64,000 bases of DNA from Chara braunii (Eukaryota > Streptophyta > Charophyceae > Charales > Characeae): the NCBI GenBank assembly GCA_003427395.1, contig BFEA01000035.1:3078330-3142329 (forward strand), written 5' to 3'. Both the position numbers and the translations under genes were made by a program. The notes beneath the pieces are model-generated. The model was not told where the DNA came from, ran no database searches, and saw only the letters and a list, made by a program, of their open reading frames with translations. Positions 22,097-33,675 of the stretch are shown piece by piece (within the stretch, counting starts at the first letter, position 1; the number at the start of each line of letters is the position of its first letter).

Positions 22097-24300
22097 ATGT
22101 CTACCCCCATGCGTCCACTATTCACGGATGGGGCTACAGCTAAGGAGATCGTCGCGACGCCCTCTGTCTCTCAGGCGCCCACACACCCGACGATCCAAGG
22201 TCAGCACTCTGTGGAACCCACGGACCTTCGCGCTATTCTGGCGTTCCTCCTTGCACCTCTGTAATGCGCGCCTTGATGCGCTTGCACTCTTGGAGAGACA
22301 AGTAAATGTGCTCGCCCTTCGCTTCTTGAAGGGTTCTCCTCGTCGCTCTCCCCATCGCTCTCAGACCTTCTCCCCTAAGTCCATCTCTCCACGACTCCAA
22401 AGACGGAGACGTGGTGGTTCGTCCTCTTTCGCAGGGCAGACGCAGCACTACCCATCCGCAGTGGTGAGTGTTGTTGTCTCTCAGGTCATACCGTCTGTTG
22501 CGGCACATCCATTGGCCCCCGCCGCTTCGGCCACTGCCGCATGTGCTGTCGCCCAGATACTGGTACAGGCAATTTCATCTACCCACCTAGGTGCTGCTTC
22601 CGAGCTTCGGTTGCTATACTACGGCCCGAAGTTCTTCCTCCTCCCGCTAGGATACTCTCTCCACCTCCACCTCCGACCTCGCGCACCCAGCAGGTGGCTA
22701 CCCTATAGGCCACCATGGCGCAACTCCAGGCGGAAATTCTCTCCTTGAGATAGGTCGTTGCCTCCACGTTTGCTGGACCTTCCACCAACGGCCCCGGCTC
22801 TCATCTTGCCACCACTTCTACTTTTGCACCTGCCCCGACATTTGCCGCTGTAGTGCAGGCCCATCAACCTCTCTCCCCTCAATGTCTGGCCCATCAACCT
22901 CTCTCCCCTCATTGTCAGCGTGCGTCTGTCGAACGTACACGACTATGATGGCACCATGCGCGTGTCGCACTGGTTGCAGGCTGCTACACATGTGCTGACT
23001 CTGACCAACACTGGTCAGGAGTTGTGGTGCTCGTTCGCAACTAAATTGCAAGGCGGCGCGTTCTCCGCATGGGAGAACTATTATTTCCATCGTACTCGTG
23101 CAGGTGAGGCTCCTACTCGAGCAAATTTCACCGCGTTCCTCCATGACCACTATGACACTCTCCACGATGCGACAGACGCCTTAGATCAGGTCACCCAGAC
23201 GCAATGGTGCGGGTCCTCCGCACCAATCGATCTTGAGCGTCACATCAAATTGTTTTAGGACGCCTGCCTCATTTGTGATGAGGCACTCCTACCTAAGGTC
23301 CTTTTAACCGATAGGTTCATTGTTAGTTTTTCGACTGACTATCGCATCGAGCTCTGACAACAAAGCTTCGCCTCCTCAGAGCATGCCTACGAGGCTGCTC
23401 GACAGTACCTGAAGATGAGGAGTCGCTTTCCTTCGACACCCCATCTTTGCGATCCACCACCGCCGCCACCCAGTCACGCGGTGCTACTCACGGTCGATCG
23501 TCTTTCGCCGGCCGCTTTCGCCGACCAGCTCGACCTGGAGTGTCATTCTCTCGGCGCTACAACTCTTTGAAGTACGGCGAGGATGCCTCGGCTGAGCTTG
23601 TCCCTACCCTTGGGGGCGCCCCCGAGGACATCGAGCTCCGAGACGTCATCCAGTTGACGCTGTCCCGGTAGCCGAGCGCCTGCAGATGGCCATGTCCGCC
23701 ATGGGTCGTGCGTGCAGTCAAGTTGCACAGGCTGGCGCCCGCACGTTCACGGTTCCTCGGATAGACCACTCGCAGGGTTTTGTCCCTTGTCGTGGAGCTT
23801 TATCCCTTGAGGAGCCCTTGAGGAGCATGCCGCCCTCGAGGCCCATTGCGGTTGCCTTCGTTGTCGCCAGAATGGACACACCTCCGCGCGGTGTACATAC
23901 CATGGCGCCCTTGATTGACACTATGCTGACATCTCTCGTCAGCGCCGATCTCAGTCCCTCCCCGTCCTTGCCCAGCCAGCCCCACCCAGCTAGCCACGGT
24001 GCAGTGTACCACCGAGGTCTCGCACGTAGCCGACTTCCCAACTACTGAGTCGCGGTTTGCCCCTTTGGCTACCCCACCAGAGGATCCTCAGGACACGACA
24101 GACGTGGTTTCCTCTGCCCCGCCGTCTGTCATGGTAGCGTCTGCCCCACAGCAGACCGCCACATCTAGTCCTCCCCCTCCGAGACGTTCGACGTGTCGCG
24201 CCATTCGCACAGCTCGTTGTAGCTCTCAGCTGGCGATTCGTGATAATGTTGTGTCATCTCTCCTGGATTTGAGCATTCTTCAGGCTCGTCAGGAGTGACT
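22097..24300 (+). pseudogene. gag region of the gypsy element
   Basis: A start codon in good context (CCCGCCATGT) at 22097 opens MSTPMRPLFTDGATAKEIVA and reaches a stop after about 55 codons. Further fragments in changing frames follow. The clearest, about 22917-23255, has HWLQAATHVLTLTNTGQELW and AFLHDHYDTLHDATDALDQV, typical of Ty3/gypsy gag. A stop at 23257-23259 and more stops after it break the frame. A 30-base tandem duplication sits at 22859-22915. No CCHC zinc knuckle was found with confidence. Confidence 0.75.
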
Positions 24301-24329
24301 CACGAAACAGACCAACGTCCTACGCCGTC

Positions 24330-24940
24330 TTCTCACTCTGCTCTCTGACCCTGATCGCACCCTCCCCATCATTCTTATCCGCTTGGGGACATCTATGAGG
24401 TTGTACCGCGCTTTATGGGACTCAGGCTCGTAGGGAGACTTCGTTCACCCTCACGTGGTGGAGGAAGTTCGCATAGCTACCTCCGGGTCTCGCTTTCCCA
24501 TCTCCCTCGGAGATAACAAAAATGCAGCGCTTCTTCGATCAGACGGTCTCGACCTCCACTTTTTCTTCACCCTCCAGCGATCGGATAGTACCCAGGCGCC
24601 TCGGCACTACGATTCCTCCGCATACTTCGACGTGTTGAAGACTAGGTATGACTTTATCTTTGGCACTCCCTGGTCTCGCCGGTTTCGTGGTACAGAGGCC
24701 GAATCGGTGACCGAGACACTCGTCCTCAAAACGAAGTGTGGTCAGTCCCATCGAGTCCCCTTCATTGGAACCACAGGCGATACCCCTCCCGACCTACCTC
24801 CCCCTCGTTCCTCTGGGTCGCACCTAGACATCGCCTTCACTTCTCGTCAGTTTGCTCACTTCATAGGACAGGAGGACGTCACGTTCTACTCGGTGAATGT
24901 CATGGTTTTTCGCTACGATCCACTCTGTCCCAAGGTTTAG
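24330..24940 (+). pseudogene. Aspartic protease region of the gypsy element
   Basis: The frame reads YRALWDSGS, a TAG stop, then GDFVHPHVVEEV. DSG is the catalytic triad of retropepsins. Further on YFDVLKTRYDFIFGTPW matches the second conserved part of the fold. The stop right after the active site inactivates it. Confidence 0.75.
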
Positions 24941-25189
24941 CTCATCTCATTGAAGCCCGATCCCCCCGACCTTCCTCCATCTCCGCGGCTACGATCTCTA
25001 CATCCACCCCTCAGCCTGCGGATGACCTGTCGACATCCCAGGTTCCTACGCAAGTGGCGAGTCCACCCATATGTTTGGTGCTGATGCAGACATTGAGGAA
25101 CTCACGCGGTTCACAACCGACTTAGAGTCCGTCGTTCGCGATTTGAGTCGAGAGTACCGCGGCTTTTTTTTTTCCCTCGTATTACTCAT

Positions 25190-25770
25190 AGAGTGAGATT
25201 CCTCTCATGCGCAATGTTGAACATTCTATCCAACTTTTGTCTGACTATCATGTCCACCATCAGGCACCATACCGACTCTCGATTCCAGAGGTGACGGAAC
25301 TCAAGCGTTAGGTTAGGAGCTCTTTCGACTGGGTTTCATTAAACCCGGTAACTCCTCTTGGGTTGCACCGGTCCTCTTTGCTCGCAAAGCGCACAAAACT
25401 CTTCACCTCTGCATTGACTACCGCGATCTTAACTGTTATACGGTTAAGAACAGTTATCTCATGCTTAACGCGAATGAGCTATTTGACCGTTTGGCAGGCA
25501 AATGCTTCTTTACGAAAATCGATCTTTATAGCGGTTACCACCAGATCCACGTAGCAACAGAGGATCAGCCAAAGACCGCCTTTCGGTCGCGCTTCGGCCA
25601 CTATGAGTTCACGGTGATCACGGTGATCCCATTCGGCCTCACCAATGCACCCGCCACCTTCCAGATGGTGATGAACGACATCTTCAGGAACATCCTTGAA
25701 GAATACGTTCTCGTATACTTGGACGACTTAGAAGATCATCTCAGACACCTCTGCGATGTCCTATAGCGCT
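25190..25770 (+). pseudogene. Reverse transcriptase of the gypsy element
   Basis: Visible blocks in order: HHQAPYRLSIPEVTELKR, then after a frame change GFIKPGNSSWVAPVLFARKA, LCIDYRDLN, ELFDRLAGKCFFTKIDLYSG, YHQIHVATEDQPKTAFRSRF, PFGLTNAPATFQMVMNDIF and the active site YLDD. Two oddities: a 9-base duplication adds three residues before PFGLTN (TVITVIPFG), and about seven residues normally between YLDD and LEDHLRHL are missing. A stop follows soon after. Confidence 0.92.
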
Positions 25771-26650
25771 GCCAAGCTTAGTAAGTGTCGCTTTGCCCAG
25801 AGCAAAATGAACTTCCCAGGACACCATGTGTCCGATCAAAGTCTCCACATGAACGATGTGAAGATCGTTGCTATTGTAGAGTGGCCTATTCCTACATCTG
25901 TCAAGCAGCTTCGCAGTTTCCTAGGCCTCACAATTTACTATAGTAATTTCATCGAGGGATATGCAAGGTATTCCTACGTCCTTACTTCCACCCTCCTCCG
26001 AAAGAACCCGTTGTGGTTTTGGACACCCCTGTGCGAGGACGTCTTTCGCGCCATCAAGAAGGTGGTGACTTGTGCGCCGGTTTTTCACCTCCCCAATTTT
26101 GATTGACCCTTTATCGTCATCACCGATGCGTCAGATTTTGTAGGAGGAGCTGTACTTTCTCAAGTGTTTCCCTCTCTTCCGGATTCACCTTATCCCCATG
26201 TTCCTCCTCTGCCCCCCCCACCCTTCCTGCTGACACTGCTTCTCTACTAACGCTTATCCTCCCACCACTTCCTTCCACTAAAAGTCCTCCCGTTACTTAC
26301 TCCCCGACCATCTGGGAGGATGGGACTGTCGAGGCTCGTTTTGGGGATTGCCCGATCGCTTTCTATTCCCGTCAGCTACTGTCTGCCGAGATAAGCTACA
26401 TTGTCGATGAACGTGAGGTCTCGCAGTAGTTTATGCTATTCGGCATTGGCGTCATTATCTGCACGAGGCGCCCTTCACAGTGCGCACAGGCAACTCAGTT
26501 GTCCAGACTTTCCTCACGAAGTCCAAACTTTCCCTCGACAAGCGCGTTGGTGGCGTGACTTATCCGAATTCAGTTTCATTACTCGGCCTATGAAGGGTGA
26601 AACGAACTGCGTCATCGATGCCTTGTCCCGCCGTCCTACTCACAATCAGG
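25756..26650 (+). pseudogene. RT thumb/connection and RNase H region
   Basis: KLSKCRFAQSKMNFPGHHVS, LRSFLGLTIYYSNFIEGYA and HLPNFD, a stop at 26104-26106 and PFIVITDASDFVGGAVLSQ (RNase H start), then FYSRQLLSAEISYIVDERE and, in other frames, RWWRDLSEFSFITRPMKGE and NCVIDALSRRP. A roughly 140-base non-homologous, proline-rich insertion (about 26170-26310) splits the RNase H domain. Confidence 0.85.
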
Positions 26651-26829
26651 AACCCATCCATCTTGCTGTCATTTCCATCACCACTCTTGATCAGTCGGTG
26701 ATCGACGCAAATCGCACTCGGTACCGCCACTACCCAGATTATTGCGTCATCCATGCGGCACTGAGGAGTGGCAAGACCGTTCCCTTATACTTGCTCGGTG
26801 AGAACGGTCTCGTGTACTGACGCGGCAGA

Positions 26830-27510
26830 TCTGGTCAGCTAGAACCACGTATCTGCGTTTCCTCCACTGGATAGCTCCGTGTCCAGACTATAACAGAGTT
26901 CTATGACCAGACAATTGTCGACCATATGGGCTTCCACAAGAAGTTGGCTCGTGTTTGCTGCCTGTAAGTCTGGCCGAAGTCCAAGGACTTTGTCAAAGCC
27001 TACATCCAGGAGTGTACTACGTGCCAGAAGGTGAACAATGTCAACCACCTTCCGTATGGGTTACTTCAGCCCCTACCCATACCTGAGGGTCGTTGGCAGG
27101 TCATCTCGATGGATTTCATTGGCCCCCTTCTTCCACCCACTGAGCGCGGTCATGATGTTATATTGGTCGTCGTCGATCGCTTCACGAAGCGTGCACGCTT
27201 TATCTCGTGTCGCTATCGCATTAGCGCTCGTGAGGTCGCCGACATCGTTTTCGACCGAGTCGTGAGAGATCACGGCTTACTTCAAAGCATCATCTCCGAC
27301 CGCGACCCGCGCTTTACCAGCACATTCTGGCGATGCTACACAACGTGTACGGATCCCAACTCTGCTTCTCATCGTCTTACCACCCTCAGACGGATGGTTA
27401 GACTGAGATCATAATAAAACTCTCGGTAATATCCTTCGAAAGTTTATTAGTGATGACCAGCAATGGGACTTACACTTAGCCCACGCGGAGATTGCATACA
27501 ACCACACTGT
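26830..27510 (+). pseudogene. Integrase of the gypsy element
   Basis: The zinc-binding part shows HMGFHKKLARVCC and later CTTCQKVN. The core shows RWQVISMDFIGPLLPP (first Asp), VVVDRFTKRARF and IISDRDPRFTSTFW (second Asp). The third acidic residue lies in a frameshifted part around CAGACGGATGG at about 27390. NILRKF, then HLAHAEIAYNHTVSPATG, follow in another frame to about 27530. Confidence 0.88.
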
Positions 27511-27602
27511 TTCGCCAGCCACGGGGATTTCATCATTCTATTGCGGCGTCGGCTATCACCCTCGCGTACCCGCGGATTTCTTACGACTGTTGCGGTTGCA
27601 CC

Positions 27603-27754
27603 TAGACACTCGTTGTCCTGCACTTGACGAGTGGATCGCCCACATGGCGATGATTATGAAACGCGCATACGAGAGTCTTAGACACTCGTTGTCCTGCACT
27701 TGACGAGTGGATCGCCCACATGGCGATGATTATGAAGCGCGCATACGAGAGTCT
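27603..27754. repeat. 76-bp tandem duplication within integrase C-terminal region
   Basis: TAGACACTCGTTGTCCTGCA and the next 56 bases occur twice head to tail with one difference (AAACGCGC against AAGCGCGC). 76 is not a multiple of three, so the second copy shifts the frame. It is clearly younger than the rest of the element's decay. Confidence 0.9.
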
Positions 27755-28159
27755 AACCGATTCTCATATTTGCATGACGGCTTGAGCGAACCGATCACGA
27801 ATGGATCATCCATTCAAAGTCGGTAAAGATGTGTTCGTCAATGCACTCCACTTGCAGCTCGAAGCGGATACGCTTCACAAGTTCAGGCGTCGCTTCTTCG
27901 ATGTATGCCGCATCCTTCAGGCCATCGGTTCTGATATTGTTGGTAGTCCGGTCAGCTTTCGTGTGAAGCAACCTGATTATTTTCGACAGACTCGCGTACA
28001 CGATGTTTAACATGTCTCCTTGCTGCGTCCTCATCGCAGACCATCCGATCGCTTCGTCGGACGCCCTTATGAGCGTCGTCCACCTATCACGGTGGACGGT
28101 CACGAAGAGTCGTCGTTTTCGACATCGTATCTCGCCGAGTTAGCGACGATACCCCTCCA

Positions 28160-28270
28160 CGCATCGAGTACCTTGTGCGCTGGAAGGGCTATCCCGATGA
28201 GGAGGATACTTGGGAGCCCATCGAGCACTTGGAGTACGCTCGGATGTTGATTTGTGCACACCATTGTGCT
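28160..28270 (+). pseudogene. Chromodomain at the integrase C-terminus
   Basis: RIEYLVRWKGYPDEEDTWEP followed by IEHLEYARMLI is a textbook chromodomain of the chromovirus branch of Ty3/gypsy. The aromatic residues (Y, W, W) are present. A tail rich in short Ser/Thr repeats continues to about 28640. Confidence 0.92.
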
Positions 28271-28639
28271 CATCGTGCTGAGACATCTGCTCCTACTCAG
28301 CCGACCGACTATCTTCCTCCTCCTCCGGCTGAGGAGATTGCTGAGGACGAACCCGCTCCCTCTGAGGCCGTTTTCAGCAGCAGATGGACGCCTCTGCGCG
28401 TCCACAACGCACTCGTCGACGCCCTCGACGTCTCGACGATTAACACTCTGATCATCTACGATCTCCTTACTTACTCACACCATCAAAGTACTCCATCATC
28501 AACCTCTTCAGGATGTCAACTTTTTGCGGCTCTGCTTCGACATCTACTCGACTCCTGCTTCATCGACGTTATCGACCACCTCGACGACTTCAGTCACCTT
28601 CTTGACTTCAGCCATCTTATCAGCTTCAGCTACTTTTGA

Positions 28640-29385
28640 CGTGACTACTTCACGCCACCACCCTACCCTGTACATCCCCTTGCATCTGTCGCATGATGAT
28701 TCTTACTTAGCTGGGTCACTTTGAGTTGGGTCTCCCTTGGTATCTCATAGGCATTGGGTCCGTAGCTTTATCTTGGTTTCTCTGCTCCCAAATCTAGCCC
28801 CTTCCTCCCCCAATCGATGAGTTGTGTGCATGTTTCCCTCACCCACTGCCCTCATCACCCTAGTGCCGACACTTGCATACCTTCAGTTAGGCATATCTCC
28901 ACCATATTTTAGGTTTCCCTTCTCATGGTCGACCCTGCATGGTGTCACCCTTTCTGTTGAGCATTACCCGCCTTGATGGTCTATCTGTTAGGGTCATTGG
29001 TTTTGTTTCCCTACCAGAGTCTGATGAGTTATCCCACATTCGTGTGTGACTGCCCTTAGGAGTTTCGATTCTTAGGCTGCATTCAACCCTTCTGAGACCA
29101 TCCCACTTTTAGTGGTTCAGGGACATGACATTACTTGTGACATATTGTTTTTTTTCGTTTCAGCACTAAGGTCATTGCCTCTAGGATTTAAGGGTTGTAT
29201 CATGCTACATTTCATTTTCTGATGATAGTTAGGATGTGTATACCAAACATTTGCTTTTTAGTTGACATTCGCATGAACTCCGCATGGAGTTCCGCATCCT
29301 AGATTTCTCGACTTTCTTTATTGTAGAGTTTTGCTGCTTTTACGGATAGCGTGTTTATGGCTCTTCATTACAGGTATGAGGATCG
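28640..29385 (+). other. 3' untranslated region of the gypsy element
   Basis: Non-coding sequence between the end of pol and the 3' LTR. A purine tract next to the LTR is weak (AGGTATGAGGATCG at 29372-29385). Confidence 0.6.
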
Positions 29386-29747
29386 TGCAGCGGGCCTCTA
29401 TCTGCCCTGGCCTACAGCCAGGGCCTATTCGGCTATTTGCCAGTCCGACCTATGGGACTAGATCGTGGCCCGACCCCACAGGCCGTGTACTGTTTCAGTC
29501 CAGTCCAATCCTGTCTGGTATCACTGTCGGTACCAAGCCAGTCCAGTCCAGTCCAGTCCAGTCAGTCCGCTAGGGGTATACCGCAGCTGCAGTCTGTATT
29601 TCCTCAATTCTTCATTTTTGCACATCTTGGAGTACGTGGGTGTTGAGTCTGCGTCGGAGTTGCGTTGTGCCTTACAACTCCATCTCTACCTCCTCCTTCG
29701 TCAACCTTCCTCCATCCTGACGGACCGCCATCCCGGCGGTTCCAACA
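29386..29747 (+). repeat. 3' LTR of the gypsy element
   Basis: Starts TGCAGCGGGCCTCTATCTGC like the 5' copy and ends ..GGTTCCAACA. It has a longer CAGTC repeat (CCAGTCCAGTCCAGTCCAGT at about 29539-29560). Confidence 0.88.
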
Positions 29748-29749
29748 CA

Positions 29750-31045
29750 ACATAGTAACAGACTTGCACGGGTTGTTTTCTGACTGACTTGCGGGAATGA
29801 CATTGACCAACAAGACTAACCAACGGGGTCGTACATCCAATGACATCCGCGTCTAATCTGTCGACTCCTATTAGTCGATTCACTCGCCAATTCCCAACTC
29901 GATGTAGGACCATTTTCAGTAGGTGGAGGGATTGACAATAGTAACGGATACCTAACCGCACATAAACATAAGTCATACAACCTTGACCAACGATTTTTTT
30001 TTCCAAAATTTATTTATTGGTTGGTAGAAAACAAATAAAAATTAAAAAAATAAAAACTTAATTCAAATTACCGTTCAAACGCAGAACATAAATTATAAGA
30101 ATTAGACTGCGTTGTTTGTATACAAACTCCAAAAGTGAGAGGAGGAAAAAAGAAATGTTTAGATTTTAGTTAATATATATTTGTCTAACGAATACAAGAA
30201 GAGGTGCACCTTCATATAAGGGTTGGACCAACTGATACCAAGGGTGTCGCCGCGTGTGATAGGAGGTGACTGGAATGCCACAATGGACTCTATAATGGAC
30301 TATATGTTGTGCTGAAGTACCGGCCAATCAGGACAAGAAGCCACTCGTATCTGTCATCTTACTCTTGACCACAGTTTTGTAGATCCTTTTCACCCTCTTT
30401 ATCCAACCACAAGAGTATTCACACTCATCAAGAAGAATAAATCACCAGGGTTGTCAAGCGGGGAACCGCGGGGGCCGGGTGGGGCCTTGCTCCCCAAATC
30501 CCCGACACGAGGATCCCTAACCCCCACCCCCGCCCATTAACCCTTGCCCATCCACCCGCCCCCCTGCCCCAACCTGTTACTCCCTCGTCCCTTCACCCCG
30601 CTACCCTCACACCCTTTCATCCCCCCTCCCCCCCCTCGCCCCTTCACCTCTGCCGAATTTTTGGCTCTGAGTGAACCATCTTTCGAATACGTTGACGCAC
30701 AACATGCATTAAGGAAGTGTTTGGCCTTTCTGCTTCTGTAATGTCTTGTCTATCAGTAAATCATTGGTTGCTAGACGGAGGTACTCCACTTATCATTGTA
30801 CAGAGGCGAGTTTTGCAGGTTTTTTTTAGCCTTTAAAACCATTTAATATTTCTTCGCGACTCCTTGTTGATATTAAGGTGTTAGATTAATTTTAGGTCGT
30901 AGCGTTGATTTAACTGGTATATTGTGTAATGATCTATGGCATACCCGGCTCCTACCGGATGTGCTTGTCCACAACCATTCGGCCAAGTTCAGGGGCAGCT
31001 GGTATATCGACGTATTTGTGAGAAACACTAGCCTTTTGTCGTCAT
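29750..31045 (+). mobile_element. Tandem repeat unit 2, right piece (LINE endonuclease fragment)
   Basis: Resumes the unit interrupted at 19120. At about 30185-30330 it again encodes a decayed endonuclease stretch with VIGGDWNATMDSIMD. It ends near GAGAAACACTAGCC, where unit 1 has GAGAAACATTACCC. It shares the TTTATTTATTGGTTGGTAG and TTGTTTGTATACAAACT stretches with unit 1. Confidence 0.6.
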
Positions 31046-31335
31046 CCTGCCATCCTGAAAACCTTGATTCCTTACAATTCTTCTTTTTGGCTCTGGTGAG
31101 GTTTTTTGTAGGGAGTTGTCAATACCTACTGTAAATAGATCTACGACTATTGTCCCATTCGGGTTGTAGCATACCACATTGCCTACCTCTCCTTGGCGGA
31201 CTTGGATTGCCATTCAGACAGATTCTTGCAGGGAGGGTTCCTTTCGGAGATTTTCCACTAGCTCAGGGGAGAGAAGGTGAACAACAGTCGTATTTTTCAT
31301 CACCACTGCAGGACACCCTTCACCACTTCAGCCTT

Positions 31336-31458
31336 CCTAAACTGGTGGATTTCAGGGTCTTCGGACCTTTCACCACTTCAGGACCATTCAGGTCTGAAAA
31401 TCCTGAATGGTCCTGAAGTGGTAAAAACTCCGAAGACCCTGAAAACCACCTGTTTAGG
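31336..31458. mobile_element. Fold-back (MITE-like) hairpin, 57-bp arms
   Basis: The left arm 31336-31392 and right arm 31402-31458 are reverse complements with about six mismatches, around a 9-base loop (TCTGAAAAT). Arms begin and end with CCTAAAC..GTTTAGG. Additional diverged arm copies follow at about 31490-31550 and 31580-31660, with the words CACCACTTCAGGACCATT and GGGTCTTCGGACATTTCACC. No coding capacity. Confidence 0.75.
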
Positions 31459-31794
31459 CAAGTTGCATCCTCAAATGGTGAAGGGTGGTTTTCATGGTCT
31501 TCAGACATTTCACCACTTCAGGACCATTTAGGATTTTCAGACTTCCCAAAACTCTCACTTGACCACTTTAGGATACAGCTTGCCTAAACAGGTGTTTTTC
31601 AGGGTCTTCGGACATTTCACCACTTCAGGACTATTCATGATTTTCAGACTGCCAAAAACTCTCACTTCAGAATATTCATTCCTGAATTTTCACCTACCCG
31701 ATAACCGCTTGTGGCTCAGGGGAATTCGCTCTACTATACTCTCAAGTGCTTCGTTGGGTTTATGGAGGTATCATAACTTTTCCTTAAGCTAGTT

Positions 31795-33360
31795 TCAGTC
31801 GATCCAATCCTGCCTGTCTGGATCCCAAATGTCCCTTATTCTGAGTACACCCCTTCTACTTCGACCTTGCCAGGGGGAGTCCGTGCAGCGAAGGACTTGG
31901 CCCCTACCAGAAGGGATCGTTGCACAGATCTTCCCTTGCCTCTTGCCTTGGTGAGTTGGGTGAAATATTCTCTTGTTGAGTTCAGTCTCTTGGTATTGGT
32001 CATTCTCTCTTCTCCAGTTATGTGAGTGGGTTGACATTAGCCGATGTTTCAAGAACTAGTCTAGATATTTCTTCCAAGGCGAGGCCCTTCCATGGTATAC
32101 GACACCGCCTAGCAGCTTTAGGTTTTTGTGACAAATCAGGGAACCCTAAACCCAACTTCTTTTATTGTCAAGATCCGCAGAGAAACTCTGTGTCACGTAT
32201 CTCCGGACTTCTCCGCGGTCTCGCCAATTACTATATAATAGACTCGAAGCGGCAATGCATAGTTAGATTATCATATATACTTCGTCATTCTTTGGCTATG
32301 GTATATGCTGTTAAATTCAAGCTTCGCTCGTGGGCTAAGGTCTTTGCTATAGCAGGTAAAGATCTAAAGAAACCACGCAATGACTGTTACTCAGGTTTCG
32401 AAATCCAGACTCCCAGCTGGCTCTTTCGAGCCACATTTCTTCGTAGAGGTTCGCTCGAGCAGAGTTAAAGAGCAGACGTTTGAGCCATTGTATGGTCAGT
32501 GCCTTGGTTTGTATTGCTGGGTCGATTACGCCCGGTCCCCCTTTCATTTTGGGTTGGATTATGGATTGGCATGCGCCCCTATTGATCACATTGTGTTTTT
32601 CGTGGTCCTCTCGCCATAAAAATCAACTATTTGTCTTTGGAAAGGAGGATGGTGGCCTTATCCAATCCCCAAATATCCGACCTATACCAAACAGAGTGGG
32701 CTAGCGCATTGTTGATTGCAAGGGACTGTCTCATTGGTAAGGTATGTCCGTCCTTCCATAGTGCTAGCTTTTCTAAGGGCGGTTTTGATATCCATTCATT
32801 ATTTACTGTTGGTCTGCCATTTGTTGATAAGGAGACCACCAACACTCGGATGAGGGTCTCCAGATCCTTGGCTGCTTCGGGGGCCTCACTCCTTGGTGAC
32901 GGATCTACCAGTCAAGGGTCTTATAAGGTTATTGGCAAACAGCAAGCAAATGACTTCCTTGGTTATCAAGGTAATTTGTATCCTCTTGATGTCCTTATGC
33001 GCCCTCATGTTCGCTGCTAGTGCCTTCATAATTATGACAAAAAGAAGCGGTTTTGTCGGGTTCCCTTGTTTGACAAATCTTTGGAGAGTGATGGGCGGTG
33101 CAAGGTTGTCATTGACCATGACCCTTGTCGTTGCATTATTGTGCAAAATTTTTAGCTAGCGCCTAAAGCTTGATCCAAAGTTCAACTTTTCCAAACATTT
33201 GTCCTAGAACGTCCAATCTACGTAGTCATAGATATTCTTAAAGTCGATGAAGATTATTGTTGCATTACATTTTACGGACTTTCTTCTTATGAATCCTGCC
33301 GCAAACATTAAACCTTGGGTTAAAGCCCTGATAACATCATGTTCGATCTCGTCAATCACC
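31795..33360 (-). pseudogene. LINE (non-LTR) reverse transcriptase, decayed
   Basis: Reading the minus strand from 33360 down: IFIDFKNIYDYVDWTF (RT motif A, usually F.DF.KAYD..W), then MVNDNLAPPITLQRFVKQGNP and LLFVIIMKALAANMRAHKDI (QG.PLSPLLF block), and LLFANNL, where active enzymes have FADD. Further down are PKMKGGPGVIDPAIQTKALT with IQWLKRLL, and VLRIRDIWDPDRQDWID near 31800, typical of the C-terminal part of plant LINEs. Stops and frameshifts interrupt it and the catalytic Asp pair is lost. Its orientation is opposite to the endonuclease fragments at 17.7 and 30.2 kb. Confidence 0.82.
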
Positions 33361-33519
33361 CTTTCACCGCGTGTGCTGAGATAAGCATCGTAGAGAGGTG
33401 AACAATAATTTAGTCAAAACGAACATTTTTTATTTTATTTTATTTTTAACAAAATTGACACCGACTAATTTGACCCGAATCCACCCGAGCCAGGTTGAAA
33501 TCGTGACGAAATTGAGGGT

Positions 33520-33675
33520 CTGGCATTCTTAAAATGTCGTACCCCTTAAACTCCAGCTAAGTCCAAATACATCCAGGGAGTCCGACGTTCTTAAAATATT
33601 GCACCCCTTAGATTCCATATAAGTCCAGCTATATCCAGGGGGTCTGGCATTTTAAGAACGCCAGACCCTAAAGAG
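33520..33675. repeat. Short degenerate tandem repeat
   Basis: About 65-base units with GGCATTCTTAAAATGTCGTACC, CATCCAGGGAGTCCGACGTT and similar words occur twice, ending in an inverted piece (GGCATTTTAAGAACGCCAGACC) that can fold on itself. Confidence 0.6.

Larger units (their letters stand above)
19121..29747 (+). mobile_element. Chromodomain Ty3/gypsy LTR retrotransposon, inactive
   Basis: A full-length element of about 10.6 kb in the + orientation: 5' LTR, initiator-Met primer binding site, long non-coding leader, gag, protease, reverse transcriptase, RNase H, integrase, chromodomain and 3' LTR in Ty3/gypsy order. The coding region has many in-frame stops, frameshifts, a 76-bp duplication and a small deletion just after the RT active site, so it cannot make its proteins. 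It sits inside unit 2 of a tandem repeat. The target duplication is not clean (left flank ..CCAAAC, right flank CAACATAG..). The two LTRs differ clearly, so the insertion is not recent. Confidence 0.93.
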
